Position numbers and translations under genes: made by a program
In this document: piece by piece, positions 5,867-5,881 of the stretch
Position numbering within the stretch: the first letter of the stretch is position 1
How the letters are laid out: each line of letters opens with the position of its first letter
The notes under the pieces: generated by a model
The model's input: the letters and a program-made list of their open reading frames with translations, nothing else
Told to the model about the DNA's origin: nothing
Database searches by the model: none
Assembly: GCA_023417745.1 (NCBI GenBank)
Contig: JAEZEM010000441.1
Span: 1-5,881 of the forward strand
Reading direction: 5' to 3'
Origin: Pseudomonadota bacterium
GTDB lineage: Bacteria; Desulfobacterota; Desulfovibrionia; Desulfovibrionales; Desulfovibrionaceae
DNA: 5,881 bases

Positions 5867-5881
5867 TCTCTTCTCCCTATT

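Larger units (their letters stand above)
5628..5881. other. Intergenic region without a convincing gene
   Basis: After the MNT stop codon no reading frame shows family-like sequence. A minus-strand frame at 5593-5820 crosses the terminator stem and looks like chance. The region is taken up by hairpins and GC-rich spacers. No tRNA, CRISPR repeat or clear promoter is seen. Confidence 0.6.

Overview
The window is GC-rich DNA (clearly above 60% by eye, with codons mostly ending in G or C) packed with protein genes. The gene set and protein style fit a high-GC sulfate reducer of the Desulfovibrionales (Desulfovibrio / Solidesulfovibrio type). The pointers are a divergent single-chain pyruvate carboxylase, a biotin ligase without a DNA-binding domain beside it, and G-tract hairpins between genes. 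This assignment is inference from style and recalled relatives, not from a marker gene.

Left half, minus strand (1-3689): a biotin protein ligase gene (birA-like, 2676-3689) is followed after 69 bases by the first 868 residues of pyruvate carboxylase (pyc, start at 2606, running off the left edge). They look like a two-gene unit in which the ligase attaches biotin to the enzyme made just downstream. Pyc makes oxaloacetate from pyruvate and bicarbonate; its biotin carboxylase domain and most of its carboxyltransferase domain are visible, and its biotin-carrier domain lies outside the window.

Right half, plus strand (3688-5627): a class II tRNA nucleotidyltransferase with an HD domain (cca-like, 3688-4857) starts back-to-back with birA. 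After 61 bases comes a two-gene HEPN/MNT module: an HI0074-type HEPN protein with an intact RX4HXY motif (4919-5338), overlapping by 8 bases a minimal nucleotidyltransferase with an intact GSX10DXD motif (5331-5627). In characterised systems of this architecture the HEPN protein is an RNase toxin and the MNT protein silences it by adding AMP to its tyrosine.

Right end (5628-5881): no convincing gene, but several hairpins. One is a 14-bp perfect stem whose long T-tract lies on the minus strand, and another is a G-tract hairpin that may be a dispersed repeat.

Most interesting points: (1) the Cca homologue lacks, relative to E. coli Cca as remembered, about 18 residues at the position of the flexible loop that separates CCA-adding from CC-adding enzymes, so it may add only CC; (2) it sits directly upstream of a HEPN/MNT module of a type reported to attack tRNA 3' ends; (3) the biotin ligase carries Gln where E. 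coli BirA has Arg118.
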